Of a stretch of DNA of 64,000 nucleotides, positions 57,261 to 64,000 are shown piece by piece. The number at the start of each line of letters is the position of its first letter. The first letter of the stretch is position 1. Location: positions 62,001 to 126,000 of the forward strand of contig JAJDTX010000164.1 of the NCBI GenBank assembly GCA_022826925.1, written 5' to 3'. This stretch comes from Bryobacterales bacterium (GTDB lineage Bacteria; Acidobacteriota; Terriglobia; Bryobacterales; UBA6623). The notes beneath the pieces are model-generated. The model worked only from the letters and a program-made list of their open reading frames with translations. It did no database searches and was not told the DNA's origin. The translations under genes and the position numbers were made by a program.

Positions 57261-58505
57261 ATGCATCGTCGTAGCTTTCTGAAGCTCGCACCGCTAGCGG
57301 CGGCAGCGCCGCACGCGCTCGCCGCAGCGCCCGTCGTGGAGGACGACCTCGAGATCACCGGCGTGCGCCTGGTGACCATGCGCCCGACGCGTCCGGTGCC
57401 CACATACGAGCCGGCGCCGGGATCGTGGTCGACCGGAGGCGTGGAGGTCGCGAACCCGGTCTCGATCTACCCGAAGTACAAGCCGATGCGCAGCCTGTTC
57501 CGACCTTCCGGGCCGAGGGTTGGAAGCTTCTGGGTGGAGATCGACACCAACAAGGGCGTCAAGGGCTACGGCCCGGGCGGACCCGGCGGAGGCGTAATCG
57601 TCGAAGATCACCTGACCAGGCTGCTGATGGGCGAGAATCCGCTCGACATTCAGCGGCTGTGGGACATCATGTGGCGCTCGACGATGTCGTACGGCCGCAA
57701 GGGTGTCACGGTCAACGCGATCTCCGCCGTCGATATCGCCCTGTGGGACATCGCCGGCAAGGTGCTGAACGCGCCGGTTTGGCGGCTTCTGGGCGGGCGG
57801 ATCCAACCGCGGATCCCGTGCTACTGCACGGGTAACGACATCGAGCAGCACGTGGAGTTCGGCTACACGCGGCTCAAGCTGGCACTTCCCTACGGACCCG
57901 CCGACGGAAGGCCGGGAATCCGCAAGAACGTCGAACTGGTCAAGCGCGCCCGCGAGGCGGTAGGCCGCGATGGCGACGTGATGATGGACTGCTGGATGGC
58001 TCTCACCGAGCGCTACACCCTGGAACTGGCCGAGGCGTTCGAGCCGTACAACGTCTACTGGATCGAAGAGGCGCTGCCGCCGGACGACTTCGAGGGCTTT
58101 GGCCGGCTGCGCCAGCAGATCACCTCGACCCGGATCGTCACCGGCGAGCACGTCTACACGCGCTACGGATTCCGACAGTTGCTGCGTGTCAACGGCGCAG
58201 AGATCTGGCAACCGGACATCCACTGGTGCGGCGGCATGAGCGAGCTGATCAAGATCGCGCACATGGCAGCCGCGCACGACATTCCGGTGATTCCGCACGG
58301 CGGGGGCTCGCGCGACTCGGTGCATTTCATCTACGCCACGCCGAACTCGCCGTGGGCCGAGATGTTCATGCCGGCACCCGGCGGACCCGACGTGGTGTAC
58401 GAGCGCTACGAAGAGGACAACAACCTCACGCGGGGACCCGAGGGGATCTATACCCGTCCGTCCGACGGTCCGGGCTTCGGCTGGGATCTCGAGCCCGCGG
58501 GGTGA
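57261..58505 (+). CDS. L-rhamnonate dehydratase-like enolase-superfamily enzyme, Tat-exported (paralogue)
   Basis: 414 residues. Tat signal MHRRSFLKLAPLAAAAPHALA. RhmD-like motifs are KLALPYGPADGRPG, VMMDCWMAL, YWIEEALPPDDF, VTGEHVYTR, WQPDIHWCGG and IPHGGG, so metal ligands and dyad are kept. It shares both the N-terminal LEITGVRLVTMRPTRP region and the barrel with its upstream neighbour; the two look like a tandem duplication that has since diverged. A GGGAGG Shine-Dalgarno precedes the ATG. Substrate unknown. Confidence 0.85.
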   Translation: MHRRSFLKLAPLAAAAPHALAAAPVVEDDLEITGVRLVTMRPTRPVPTYEPAPGSWSTGGVEVANPVSIYPKYKPMRSLFRPSGPRVGSFWVEIDTNKGVKGYGPGGPGGGVIVEDHLTRLLMGENPLDIQRLWDIMWRSTMSYGRKGVTVNAISAVDIALWDIAGKVLNAPVWRLLGGRIQPRIPCYCTGNDIEQHVEFGYTRLKLALPYGPADGRPGIRKNVELVKRAREAVGRDGDVMMDCWMALTERYTLELAEAFEPYNVYWIEEALPPDDFEGFGRLRQQITSTRIVTGEHVYTRYGFRQLLRVNGAEIWQPDIHWCGGMSELIKIAHMAAAHDIPVIPHGGGSRDSVHFIYATPNSPWAEMFMPAPGGPDVVYERYEEDNNLTRGPEGIYTRPSDGPGFGWDLEPAG

Positions 58506-58510
58506 TTTCC

Positions 58511-59743
58511 ATGACCGAGATCACACGCCGGCACCTCCTCGGCCGGGCGTCGGCCGCGGCGCTCGGATCTTGCCTTCCGGCATTCCTGGCGGCACAGCAG
58601 CGGAACCAGCAGTCCCGGGTGCGCATCACCAAGGTCGAGACCTTCCGGATCCGCATCCCGCCCGAGGACGGCCAGCCGCCCGACCCGTTCCGCATCTACG
58701 GGTACCAAGTCAACCGGGTCCACACCGATTCCGGGATCGTCGGCACGTCATTCGTGCGGGGCGACACCGAGCTCATCGAGCGCTGGGCCAAGCCCACGCT
58801 CGAGGGCGAGGACCTGTTCGCCGTCGACCGCCACGTCCAGCGGCTCCAGATGCAGCGCGGCGAGTCCGGGGTGCAGGGTTGGTCAGGCGTCGAGCATGCC
58901 ATGTGGGACGCCATCGGGCGCGCGGCCGGACTGCCGGTAGCGCGGCTGCTGGGTGGCTACCGCGACCGATTGAAGGTGTACCGGACCTGCGTGTTCCCGG
59001 GCAAGCAGGACCAGTCCGACGTGCCGTACGAGACCCAAGCCGAGTACGCTGTCCGGCTCAAGGAGGCCGGGTACGGGGCCATGAAGGTACGCGCCTGGCG
59101 GCCCCGGCCGATGGACGACGTGGAGATGCTGGCCGTCGCGCGCCAGGCTGTCGGCGAGGACTTCGAAATCATGTTCGACCGGACGGCGGTGCGCCCGGGT
59201 TGGGTGTGGGACTACGACACGGCCCTGCAGGTGGCCCGCGGCATGGAGCGCTACAACGCGCGCTGGCTAGAGGAGCCGTTCGACGGCAACGACCTCGAGA
59301 GCCCCGCACGCCTGGCCGCCGAGGTCGACATTCCGATTACCGGAGGAGAGCTCGGCAAGGGCATTCACCAGTTCCTGGCGTTTCTGACGCACAAGACGTA
59401 CGACGTGCTACAGCCGGACACGCGCATCTGCGGCGGCATCCTGACCGCCCGGAAGATCAGCATCCTGGCCGAGGCATTCCACGTCCCTTGCATCCAGCAC
59501 GGCACGCAGGGCCTCTCGCTGGCTGGCTACATCCAAGCGGGATGCGCCATGCCCAACTGCGACTACCAAGAGATGATCGGCCAGCCGAACTTGCCGGAAG
59601 AGCAATGGTCGCCGGCGCTGCGGATCCTGCGCACGCCACATGTCTTCGAGATCGAGGACGGCACCGTGCTACTCCCGGACCTGCCCGGTCTGGGCCTTGA
59701 CATCGACGAGGAGGCAATCGAGGAATACCGGGTCCGAGCTTGA
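58511..59743 (+). CDS. Mandelate racemase/enolase-superfamily dehydratase, Tat-exported
   Basis: 410 residues from ATG 58511, 5 nt after the previous stop. Tat signal TRRHLLGRASAAALGSCL. A different subgroup from its neighbours: LKEAGYGAMKVRAW (Lys), FEIMFDRTA (Asp), WLEEPFDG (Glu), PITGGELGKGIHQ (Glu), VLQPDTRICGG (Asp) and CIQHGTQG (His). Ligands for Mg and the barrel-end His are present, as in galactonate- or gluconate-type acid-sugar dehydratases. It completes a three-gene operon-like run. Confidence 0.84.
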   Translation: MTEITRRHLLGRASAAALGSCLPAFLAAQQRNQQSRVRITKVETFRIRIPPEDGQPPDPFRIYGYQVNRVHTDSGIVGTSFVRGDTELIERWAKPTLEGEDLFAVDRHVQRLQMQRGESGVQGWSGVEHAMWDAIGRAAGLPVARLLGGYRDRLKVYRTCVFPGKQDQSDVPYETQAEYAVRLKEAGYGAMKVRAWRPRPMDDVEMLAVARQAVGEDFEIMFDRTAVRPGWVWDYDTALQVARGMERYNARWLEEPFDGNDLESPARLAAEVDIPITGGELGKGIHQFLAFLTHKTYDVLQPDTRICGGILTARKISILAEAFHVPCIQHGTQGLSLAGYIQAGCAMPNCDYQEMIGQPNLPEEQWSPALRILRTPHVFEIEDGTVLLPDLPGLGLDIDEEAIEEYRVRA

Positions 59744-59823
59744 CCGGGCGGCGAGCGGTCCCGAGCGATGACAACAGGGCGGCAAGTCTCGCAATCGCCA
59801 GGGCCTGGCCGGCCCGATCCGGA

Positions 59824-60642
59824 CTACTTGCGACGTCGCTTCTGATCAAGCATCCAGGCAATCACTTCGGGGTCTTCGTACACACGCCTGGCGATGGCGT
59901 GCCCTACGCCCGCATACTCCGTGTAGCGCGGATTGCCGGAGCTGCCTTGGATCGCGGCGACCATTCGCCTGGCAAGAGGCGCCGTGCTGAGGTGGTCCGT
60001 CTCCCCCTGGAACAGCCACACACCCATCCTGGCCAGCACAGGGGCGTCTTCAAGCACGATCGTGGCGGAGCCGGACACCGGTGCGACGGCGGCAAACCGC
60101 TCGGGATGGAGCGCGGCGTATCGGATAGACCCCTCTCCACCCATCGAAGAGCCCGTGATCACCACTCTGTCCGTGTCGACCGCAAATTCCGCGATGAGGG
60201 CATCAATCAACGATGTGATGTGATCCTCTGCATCGGGGACCGGATCGCGCCCGTGACGCTCCAAGCGCCAGCTGGACTGCACGGGGTCCGCCGGTATGGG
60301 AGACCAGATCTTACCCCGTGGGCACCGTGGAAAGGCTACGAGTGCCGGAAACCGCTCAGGGTGGTTGCGGACGTGCTGCACAAGGGGCTGCCTGTTGAAG
60401 CGCTCGGTCAGAGCATTCCCGTTGTTGTCGCCGTTCCCTCCTCCGCCATGCAGGTAGACAATCAGCGGCCAGCTCTTCGAGCCGTCGTAGTCCGGCGGCA
60501 CATATAACCCTGCCGTACGCTCCGCGCCCTCCACCGTGAATGCGAAATTCACGAAGCCCGTGCTGGCGGATTCGTCATCAGCAGCGTGAGCGCTGGCGCC
60601 CATCAACACCAATAGCAATAGAACTGTGTACTTGCTTCTCAT
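59824..60642 (-). CDS. Secreted esterase (COG4099/PHB depolymerase-like)
   Basis: 272 residues with a Sec signal (MRSKYTVLLLLVLMGASAHA). Oxyanion region IVYLHGGGGNGDNNGN, nucleophile elbow GSSMGGEGS, acid FQGETDH and His AGVGHAIAR. It belongs to the same esterase group as 40142-41098 and 62093-63067 but lacks their EF-hand. Convergent with the dehydratase run and close to the mannonate dehydratase-like gene, so possibly part of the same polysaccharide-processing group. Confidence 0.83.
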   Translation of the reverse strand: MRSKYTVLLLLVLMGASAHAADDESASTGFVNFAFTVEGAERTAGLYVPPDYDGSKSWPLIVYLHGGGGNGDNNGNALTERFNRQPLVQHVRNHPERFPALVAFPRCPRGKIWSPIPADPVQSSWRLERHGRDPVPDAEDHITSLIDALIAEFAVDTDRVVITGSSMGGEGSIRYAALHPERFAAVAPVSGSATIVLEDAPVLARMGVWLFQGETDHLSTAPLARRMVAAIQGSSGNPRYTEYAGVGHAIARRVYEDPEVIAWMLDQKRRRK

Positions 60643-60829
60643 GGTTGCCTCTTCAATCGGCCGTCCAGCGTAACCCGACGCCTTGGTGCCGTGGGAACCC
60701 CTTGTAGGTTCCCGTCATTCTACCGCCAGATACGAGAATCTAGTTGATGCGATGTACTCGGCAGTCGCAGCGATATCGGTCGCATAAGCGACCGCAGCGA
60801 CGATAGGATCGATGCGAGAGGAGGGTGCC

Positions 60830-61993
60830 ATGAAGGTGACAAGGAGACGTCTGGGGAATGCGGCGCTAGGCGGGGCCGCGATTGGACTGGCACCCGCCGC
60901 AGCACAGCAGCTGCCCCGCTGGGACCCCTTGGTGCCGGGCACGGAAGCGCCAAGGGCGAAAGAGTGGATGGACCGGCCCGATACAACGCCCCTGCAGTTG
61001 GCGCCGGCAGATCCCTTTGCGGCAGGTGCCGGAATCGGAATCGGGCATCGCTTCCCGCCGCAGCCCGAGCCGGAGGTTTATGACTTCTATCGGGCGTCAG
61101 GTATCGAATACGGCAGCGTGCTGGCGCGCTTGGGAGAAGTCAACTACGACTGGATGGCTCGCATGAAGGAGCGGATGGAGGAACGCGGCGTCCGTTTGCT
61201 GAATGTCAACGTCGTCGGACTGCATTGCGATCCGGTCATCGTCTTGGGGCTCTCCGGTGTCGAGGAGAAGCTGGAACTCTACCGTCAGTTTCTTCGCGAT
61301 GCAGGCAAGGCAGGAATCCCGTACACAACGTATGGGCACATGGCGAACCTGCGCCTGCGGTACGGGGTGACGGCGCGCGTTCCGACGCGCGGGCAGCGGG
61401 CGCGCCAGTTTGATGCGAGGGTGGCAAGCAGCTTTCCTCTCTCGCACGACCGCATGTACTCGGAGGACGAGATCTGGAAGTCATTCACGAGGTTTGCCAA
61501 CGCCGTCGTTCCTGTCGCTGAAGAAGCCGGAGTGCGCATCGGTCTTCATCCTGACGACCCGCCCTTGCCGTCCCTTGGCGGCGTGGCGCGGGTTTTTCGC
61601 AACTACGAGGGCTACAGGCGCGCGCTCGAGATCACCGACAGCCCAAACTTCGGATACTGCTTCTGCATGGGCACGTGGGCGGAAGGAGGCGAGAGCACGG
61701 GCAAGTCGGTGATCGACATGATCCGCGAGTTCGCGCCCCAGGGAAAGATCTTCAAGGTGCACTTTCGCAACGTGGACGGGCCCATGCCGCGGTTCACCGA
61801 AACCTTCGTCGACGACGGCTACATCGACATGATCGAGGCGCTCAGGGAACTGCGAAAAGCAAACTTCAACGGCGTCATCGTGCCCGACCATGTTCCGGGA
61901 GGAAGACCCATGGGCGACAGCAACACGGCCTACACGGTGGGCTACATGAGGGCATTGAGGGATGTCATCAACCGGGAGTTCGCGCAGGGATAA
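60830..61993 (+). CDS. Mannonate dehydratase (UxuA)-like enzyme, Tat-exported
   Basis: 387 residues from ATG 60830, with AGGAGGG 5 nt upstream (an ATG at 60812 is less likely). Tat signal TRRRLGNAALGGAAIGLAPAAA. UxuA-type TIM barrel: NVNVVGLHCDP, GVRIGLHPDDPPLPSLGG, FCMGTWAEGG, KIFKVHFRNVDG, DGYIDMIEAL and IVPDHVPGG. These supply the metal-binding His, Cys, His and Asp of mannonate dehydratases. Mannonate dehydratase is normally a cytoplasmic uronate-pathway enzyme, so the export signal is unusual. The substrate is unproven. Confidence 0.85.
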   Translation: MKVTRRRLGNAALGGAAIGLAPAAAQQLPRWDPLVPGTEAPRAKEWMDRPDTTPLQLAPADPFAAGAGIGIGHRFPPQPEPEVYDFYRASGIEYGSVLARLGEVNYDWMARMKERMEERGVRLLNVNVVGLHCDPVIVLGLSGVEEKLELYRQFLRDAGKAGIPYTTYGHMANLRLRYGVTARVPTRGQRARQFDARVASSFPLSHDRMYSEDEIWKSFTRFANAVVPVAEEAGVRIGLHPDDPPLPSLGGVARVFRNYEGYRRALEITDSPNFGYCFCMGTWAEGGESTGKSVIDMIREFAPQGKIFKVHFRNVDGPMPRFTETFVDDGYIDMIEALRELRKANFNGVIVPDHVPGGRPMGDSNTAYTVGYMRALRDVINREFAQG

Positions 61994-62080
61994 CTGCAGG
62001 CGATCCTCCTAGCGAACGGTTCCGCGCTTCGCCCTTTGGACCCCAAGTCCAAGGCTGTCCCGCTCGCTGCTCCGGGACGC

Positions 62081-62086
62081 TATACT
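62081..62086 (+). promoter_or_regulatory. -10 hexamer TATACT of EF-hand esterase gene
   Basis: TATACT ends 6 nt before GTG 62093 and 21 nt before ATG 62108, favouring the GTG start by the pattern seen elsewhere. Confidence 0.4.
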
Positions 62087-62092
62087 CCGGCC

Positions 62093-63067
62093 GTGCCCCG
62101 GTTTCCGATGCGACTGTTGATCGTTGGTCTTGTGTCCCTTGCATGCGCTTTCAGTGCCTATGCGGATGTAGAGAGCGAACTCCAGAGGATGCTCGCCAGT
62201 CACCCGGAGGCTGATGCCAACGGAGACGGCGCTCTGACCGAGGACGAAGCCGCCAATTACATCTTCAAGACGAGACAACGCGGCCGCATGAACCGCGGGC
62301 CGGGCATCCGAAACCGCCATCTGATCGACGCGTACGAAGCGCGCTCGCATGGGTCCATGCCGTACCGCCTCATGAAGCCGCTTCACCTAGAACCCGGCAA
62401 GCGCTATCCGCTGATAGTCAGTCTTCACGGCTCCGGCGGGGTAGGCGACGACAACCTGAGCAATCTCCGGTTCTGGAACGGAGTCATGGCACAGCCGGAA
62501 TGGCGGCGGAAGTACCCGAGCTTCGTGCTCGTCCCGCAACGAAGGCCCGGAGGAATCTGGGGGCCGAAACCCGATGTGCCCGGAACCGAGGATTTATTTG
62601 TCCGCGACGATTTGACCGGGGCTTTCGAGATCATCGAACTGCTCCGAGAGGAGTTTCCTATCGACTTGGATCGCATCTACGCGCTGGGCTCTTCAGGGGG
62701 CGGTGCGGGCACTTGGAACATCGTTTTCGCTCGACCAGACCTGTTTGCAGCGGCGATTCCCGTTTGCGGGCGATTCAATCCCGCCTACGCGTCCAAATTG
62801 GCGCAGCTGCCCATCTGGGTGTTCCACGGCGATGCCGACCCGCTCATCTCGGTCGAGTTTTCGCGCAGCGCGTTTGGCGCCCTGCGTGAGGCTGGAGGGG
62901 ATATCAAATACACCGAACTGCGGGGTGTCAAGCATGCGTCGTGGATCCAGGCCTTCACCTACGCCGGCGACGACGAGTCGAAGGGATACGTGACCCGGCT
63001 TGGAAACGAGAAATCCGATCCCACCTCCGACATCTGGGAGTGGCTCTTTGCGCGCAGGAAGAACTAG
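62093..63067 (+). CDS. Secreted COG4099-type esterase with EF-hand (paralogue)
   Basis: 324 residues from GTG 62093 (TATACT 6 nt upstream; ATG 62108 also possible). Signal MPRFPMRLLIVGLVSLACAFSAYA. EF-hand-like loop DANGDGALTEDE, then NRGPG and a hydrolase domain with SLHGSGGVGDDNLSNLRFWN, nucleophile elbow GSSGGGAGT, acid FHGDADP and His RGVKHASW. It mirrors 40142-41098 along its whole length, including the DPTSDIWEWLFARR ending. The elbow is GSSGGG instead of GSSMGG. Confidence 0.84.
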   Translation: MPRFPMRLLIVGLVSLACAFSAYADVESELQRMLASHPEADANGDGALTEDEAANYIFKTRQRGRMNRGPGIRNRHLIDAYEARSHGSMPYRLMKPLHLEPGKRYPLIVSLHGSGGVGDDNLSNLRFWNGVMAQPEWRRKYPSFVLVPQRRPGGIWGPKPDVPGTEDLFVRDDLTGAFEIIELLREEFPIDLDRIYALGSSGGGAGTWNIVFARPDLFAAAIPVCGRFNPAYASKLAQLPIWVFHGDADPLISVEFSRSAFGALREAGGDIKYTELRGVKHASWIQAFTYAGDDESKGYVTRLGNEKSDPTSDIWEWLFARRKN

Positions 63068-63112
63068 TGAGCGCGCACTGGGCCTGAACGGAACCCCGCC
63101 GCTTTCCGCGCT

Positions 63113-64000
63113 CTAGCGAACCTCGTGGTAGTCCGAACTAGCGGTCAGGTCGCCGCTGCGGACGTTTACGAACCACGCTGTTACGGCATCGGGGAGATCT
63201 GCGGTGACTCGCCAAGTTTCGCCGTCGCGAGAGAGGCTCGCGGGTGACTGGACCCACTTTCGGGAGCCCGTGAAACCCCCATCGCTTGTCCAGACGAGCG
63301 ACGCGCTATCGAGCGGCTTGGCGGCCGTCATCTCGATGCGCACGCTGTCCTCGGAGAGGTCGGATTCCCCCTGGACCAGCCAGGGCTCGCCCGAGTAAAC
63401 GACGCTGTCGGCAAAGGCGTAACTGTCCGGCGGAGTCCAGCCCGCCCTGTGGCTATGGCCCATGCCAGGAATCAGGGAGACCATGCGCGGGCCCGGGGCG
63501 GAGCGATAGCTGGCGGCCTGGCTGTCTAGAGGAAAGGCTGCGTCGCCGGGCCACGAGAGCCACAACACGGGAGTTCGCACGCGATCCATGCGCACCATCG
63601 GATCCCAGACCTCGCGGTAGAGTCGGTTGCTGCCGAGGGCCTCGCCCCAATGGTTGGCAGAGTCGAACAGGTGCCCGCATCCATAGGTGGGAATCGCGAA
63701 CGCGAAGCGCGCGTCGATGCCGATGACAGTGCTGGTGATGACTCCGCCCCACGAGATTCCCATGAGCCCGACCTTGTCGGCATCAACTTGCGGCAACGAC
63801 CGCAGCAGCGAATTCGCTAGCACCGTGTCCGCCACCGCGTGGTACATCCACTGATCCCTCAAGGGCTCGGAGGAGTCAGCGTAGATCCCGTCGCGCTTGG
63901 GACCGCCCCAGGCGTGTCGCTTCCAGGACCGCCTGGCACCGGCGGGGACTTCCTCGGCCTCATCCGTCTGGCCCTCGACAGCGATCGAGATCGCGGCATA
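63113..64000 (-). CDS. Alpha/beta hydrolase (acetyl-xylan esterase/dienelactone hydrolase-like), partial
   Basis: The frame is open to the window edge, giving at least 295 residues and lacking its N-terminus. Nucleophile elbow GISWGGVITS, acid region LSWPGDAAFPLD and His PGMGHSHRAGW. The pre-elbow segment WMYHAVADTVLANSLLRSLP and AFAIPTYGCGHL fit the AXE1/PhoPQ-like hydrolase group. A C-terminal beta domain (about the last 100 residues) has MTAAKPLDSASLVWTSDGG, an immunoglobulin-like fold seen in some secreted esterases. Confidence 0.75.
   Translation of the reverse strand, partial: YAAISIAVEGQTDEAEEVPAGARRSWKRHAWGGPKRDGIYADSSEPLRDQWMYHAVADTVLANSLLRSLPQVDADKVGLMGISWGGVITSTVIGIDARFAFAIPTYGCGHLFDSANHWGEALGSNRLYREVWDPMVRMDRVRTPVLWLSWPGDAAFPLDSQAASYRSAPGPRMVSLIPGMGHSHRAGWTPPDSYAFADSVVYSGEPWLVQGESDLSEDSVRIEMTAAKPLDSASLVWTSDGGFTGSRKWVQSPASLSRDGETWRVTADLPDAVTAWFVNVRSGDLTASSDYHEVR

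Overview
The window is high-GC bacterial chromosome from a Gram-negative. It carries a TolC-type outer-membrane factor, periplasmic adaptors and many Tat signal peptides. The combination of PSD1 (DUF1549/DUF1553) and DUF1501 proteins, several sulfatases, ThuA-like proteins, Tat-tagged sugar-acid dehydratases, a DUF6599-like protein and dense secreted esterases fits an uncultured Acidobacteriota (Bryobacterales/Solibacter-like). A planctomycete-like heterotroph is less likely. This taxonomic call is inference from gene content; no rRNA is present.

Layout. 1-12.6 kb: an OsmC fragment, hpf-rapZ, plsC, a lone DUF1501 gene divergent from a HEPN/MNT toxin-antitoxin pair whose antitoxin has a premature stop, a DUF2203 gene, a sulfatase, cysS behind an aldo/keto reductase-lactonase pair, then murQ and an esterase. 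12.6-19 kb: an efflux operon of two HlyD adaptors, an FtsX/MacB-type permease and TolC, without an ATPase gene, followed by tRNA-Pro. 19-29 kb: a sulfatase with foreign codon usage, an arylsulfotransferase-like gene, ThuA, a BtuF-like protein, HtrA, coaE, tRNA-Gln, a third HlyD and a BrxR/CapW-like WYL regulator. 29-41 kb: a translationally coupled PSD1-DUF1501 pair, surE, a HicBA module with a broken toxin, an argD-like aminotransferase, a cytoplasmic enolase-superfamily enzyme, Xaa-Pro aminopeptidase, RNase HI and an EF-hand esterase. 41-54 kb: a PD-(D/E)xK-DUF2075 nuclease-helicase, IS21-like terminal repeats, a CehA/McbA-like lipoprotein, several hydrolases, ThuA, a CDP-alcohol phosphatidyltransferase, a DUF6599-like protein and secA. 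54-64 kb: a DUF1585 remnant, a sulfatase, then a run of four Tat-tagged sugar-acid dehydratase-family enzymes (two L-rhamnonate dehydratase-like, one other enolase-superfamily member, one mannonate dehydratase-like) mixed with secreted esterases.

How it fits together. Sulfatases, arylsulfotransferase, esterases, ThuA and PSD1/DUF1501 proteins suggest extracytoplasmic processing of sulfated or esterified polysaccharides. The Tat-tagged dehydratases would extend sugar-acid chemistry into the periplasm, which is unusual because these families normally act in the cytoplasm. This cluster is the best candidate for an undescribed system.

A recurrent regulatory feature is a TANNNT -10-like hexamer only 6-11 nt before the start codon of many first genes. 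Downstream genes in runs tend to have Shine-Dalgarno sequences instead. This points to widespread leaderless transcription and was used to choose several start codons. Two toxin-antitoxin loci each carry an in-frame nonsense codon.
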